Assembly: GCF_019511445.1 (NCBI RefSeq)
Contig: NZ_JAEUAN010000001.1
Coordinates: forward strand, 1 to 64,000
Source of the DNA: Aliirhizobium wenxiniae
GTDB taxonomy: Bacteria > Pseudomonadota > Alphaproteobacteria > Rhizobiales > Rhizobiaceae
Direction of reading: 5' to 3'
Length of the DNA stretch: 64,000 nucleotides
A model generated the notes under the pieces. It did not search any database and had not been told where the DNA came from. It was given only the letters and a program-made list of their open reading frames with translations. Positions 63,745 through 64,000 of the stretch are shown here, one piece after another; the stretch's first letter is position 1; the number at the start of each line of letters is the position of its first letter. The position numbers and the translations under genes were made by a program.

Positions 63745-64000
63745 ATGAGTTACGACAGTTATCTGCATCGGGTGCGCCCCGGTGCACCCGGATCGCCGAT
63801 CCTGTTCGTCTTTCATGGCACGGGCGGCGATGAAAACCAGTTCTTCGATTTCGCCTCACGGCTTCTGCCCGGCGCGACCGTGGTTTCGCCACGCGGCGAC
63901 GTTTCCGAACATGGTGCGGCGCGCTTCTTCCGTCGCAAGGCGGAAGGCGTTTATGACTGCGACGACCTTGCCCGCGCCACCGAGCGCATGAGCGATTTCG
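63745..64000 (+). CDS. Alpha/beta hydrolase, carboxylesterase type (partial)
   Basis: Only the first 85 codons are in the window. SPILFVFHGTGGDENQFFDF (17-36) carries the oxyanion-hole HGTGGD of the phospholipase/carboxylesterase (YpfH/MhqD) family; the Ser nucleophile lies beyond the edge. AGGAG precedes the ATG. With the dioxygenase it looks like an MhqO-MhqD pair that handles quinones or hydroquinones. Confidence 0.8.
   Translation, partial: MSYDSYLHRVRPGAPGSPILFVFHGTGGDENQFFDFASRLLPGATVVSPRGDVSEHGAARFFRRKAEGVYDCDDLARATERMSDF

Overview
The window reads as chromosomal DNA of an alphaproteobacterium of the family Rhizobiaceae (Rhizobium / Neorhizobium / Agrobacterium group). The reasons are gene content and signals: sqdBDC sulfolipid genes, an ExoB-type epimerase, rhizobial outer membrane barrels, yebC beside ruvCAB, tolQRAB-pal-cpoB, zapA followed by 6S RNA, a serC leader, rhizobial intergenic palindromes, CtrA-type boxes and EcfG-type promoters. 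Most genes are housekeeping. There is no CRISPR array, rRNA, insertion sequence or prophage. Family names rest on reading the proteins, not on database searches.

Layout. 0.1-3.2 kb: tkt-gap (central carbon metabolism). 3.5-4.4 kb: DUF4164 protein, zapA and 6S RNA. 4.5-7.5 kb: a three-gene phosphorelay module without a DNA-binding output, then a CNNM/CBS protein. These four genes separate 6S RNA from fthC (9.0 kb), its usual neighbour. 9.6-14.5 kb: YmdB-type phosphoesterase, a metallo-beta-lactamase-fold protein, a stress-type flavin-barrel protein, yebC and a luciferase-like oxidoreductase. 14.6-19.7 kb: a degenerate chemoreceptor, then ruvC and ruvAB split by an AbrB/PIN toxin-antitoxin pair, then a Nudix hydrolase. 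19.7-23.3 kb: a small stress-type gene pair, then sqdBDC. 23.5-33.9 kb: ybgC, tolQRAB-pal-cpoB, tilS and ftsH. 34.1-41.9 kb: glmM, two convergent outer membrane barrels, serC-serA and a Tim44-domain protein. 42-48 kb: MscS channel, mnmA, a CAT-anticodon tRNA, an RluA-type synthase, rsmJ and an amidase. 48-56 kb: a stress island with two 24-residue membrane peptides, treZ-treY, a nucleotidyltransferase plus metallophosphoesterase pair, and two divergent small proteins. 56-60 kb: a haem uptake locus (hutX and a monooxygenase, divergent from hmuTUV). 60-64 kb: exoB, a glyoxalase-fold protein, ung, and a ring-cleaving dioxygenase followed by a carboxylesterase cut by the window edge.

The strongest cross-cutting signal is a set of seven matches to the alphaproteobacterial general stress promoter (EcfG/RpoE2 type, GGAAC-N16/17-nGTT). 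Each lies a short distance upstream of a start codon: the flavin-barrel protein, the DUF2945 pair, the 24-residue peptides, treZY, the nucleotidyltransferase/phosphoesterase pair, the 73-residue acidic protein and the DUF3008 protein. Five of the seven fall between 49.0 and 55.9 kb. This points to a clustered general-stress regulon in which trehalose synthesis sits with several uncharacterised small proteins and an undescribed nucleotidyltransferase-phosphoesterase operon. The HisKA_2-type kinase at 6.5 kb belongs to the class that feeds this response in related bacteria, but no ecfG, phyR or nepR is in the window.
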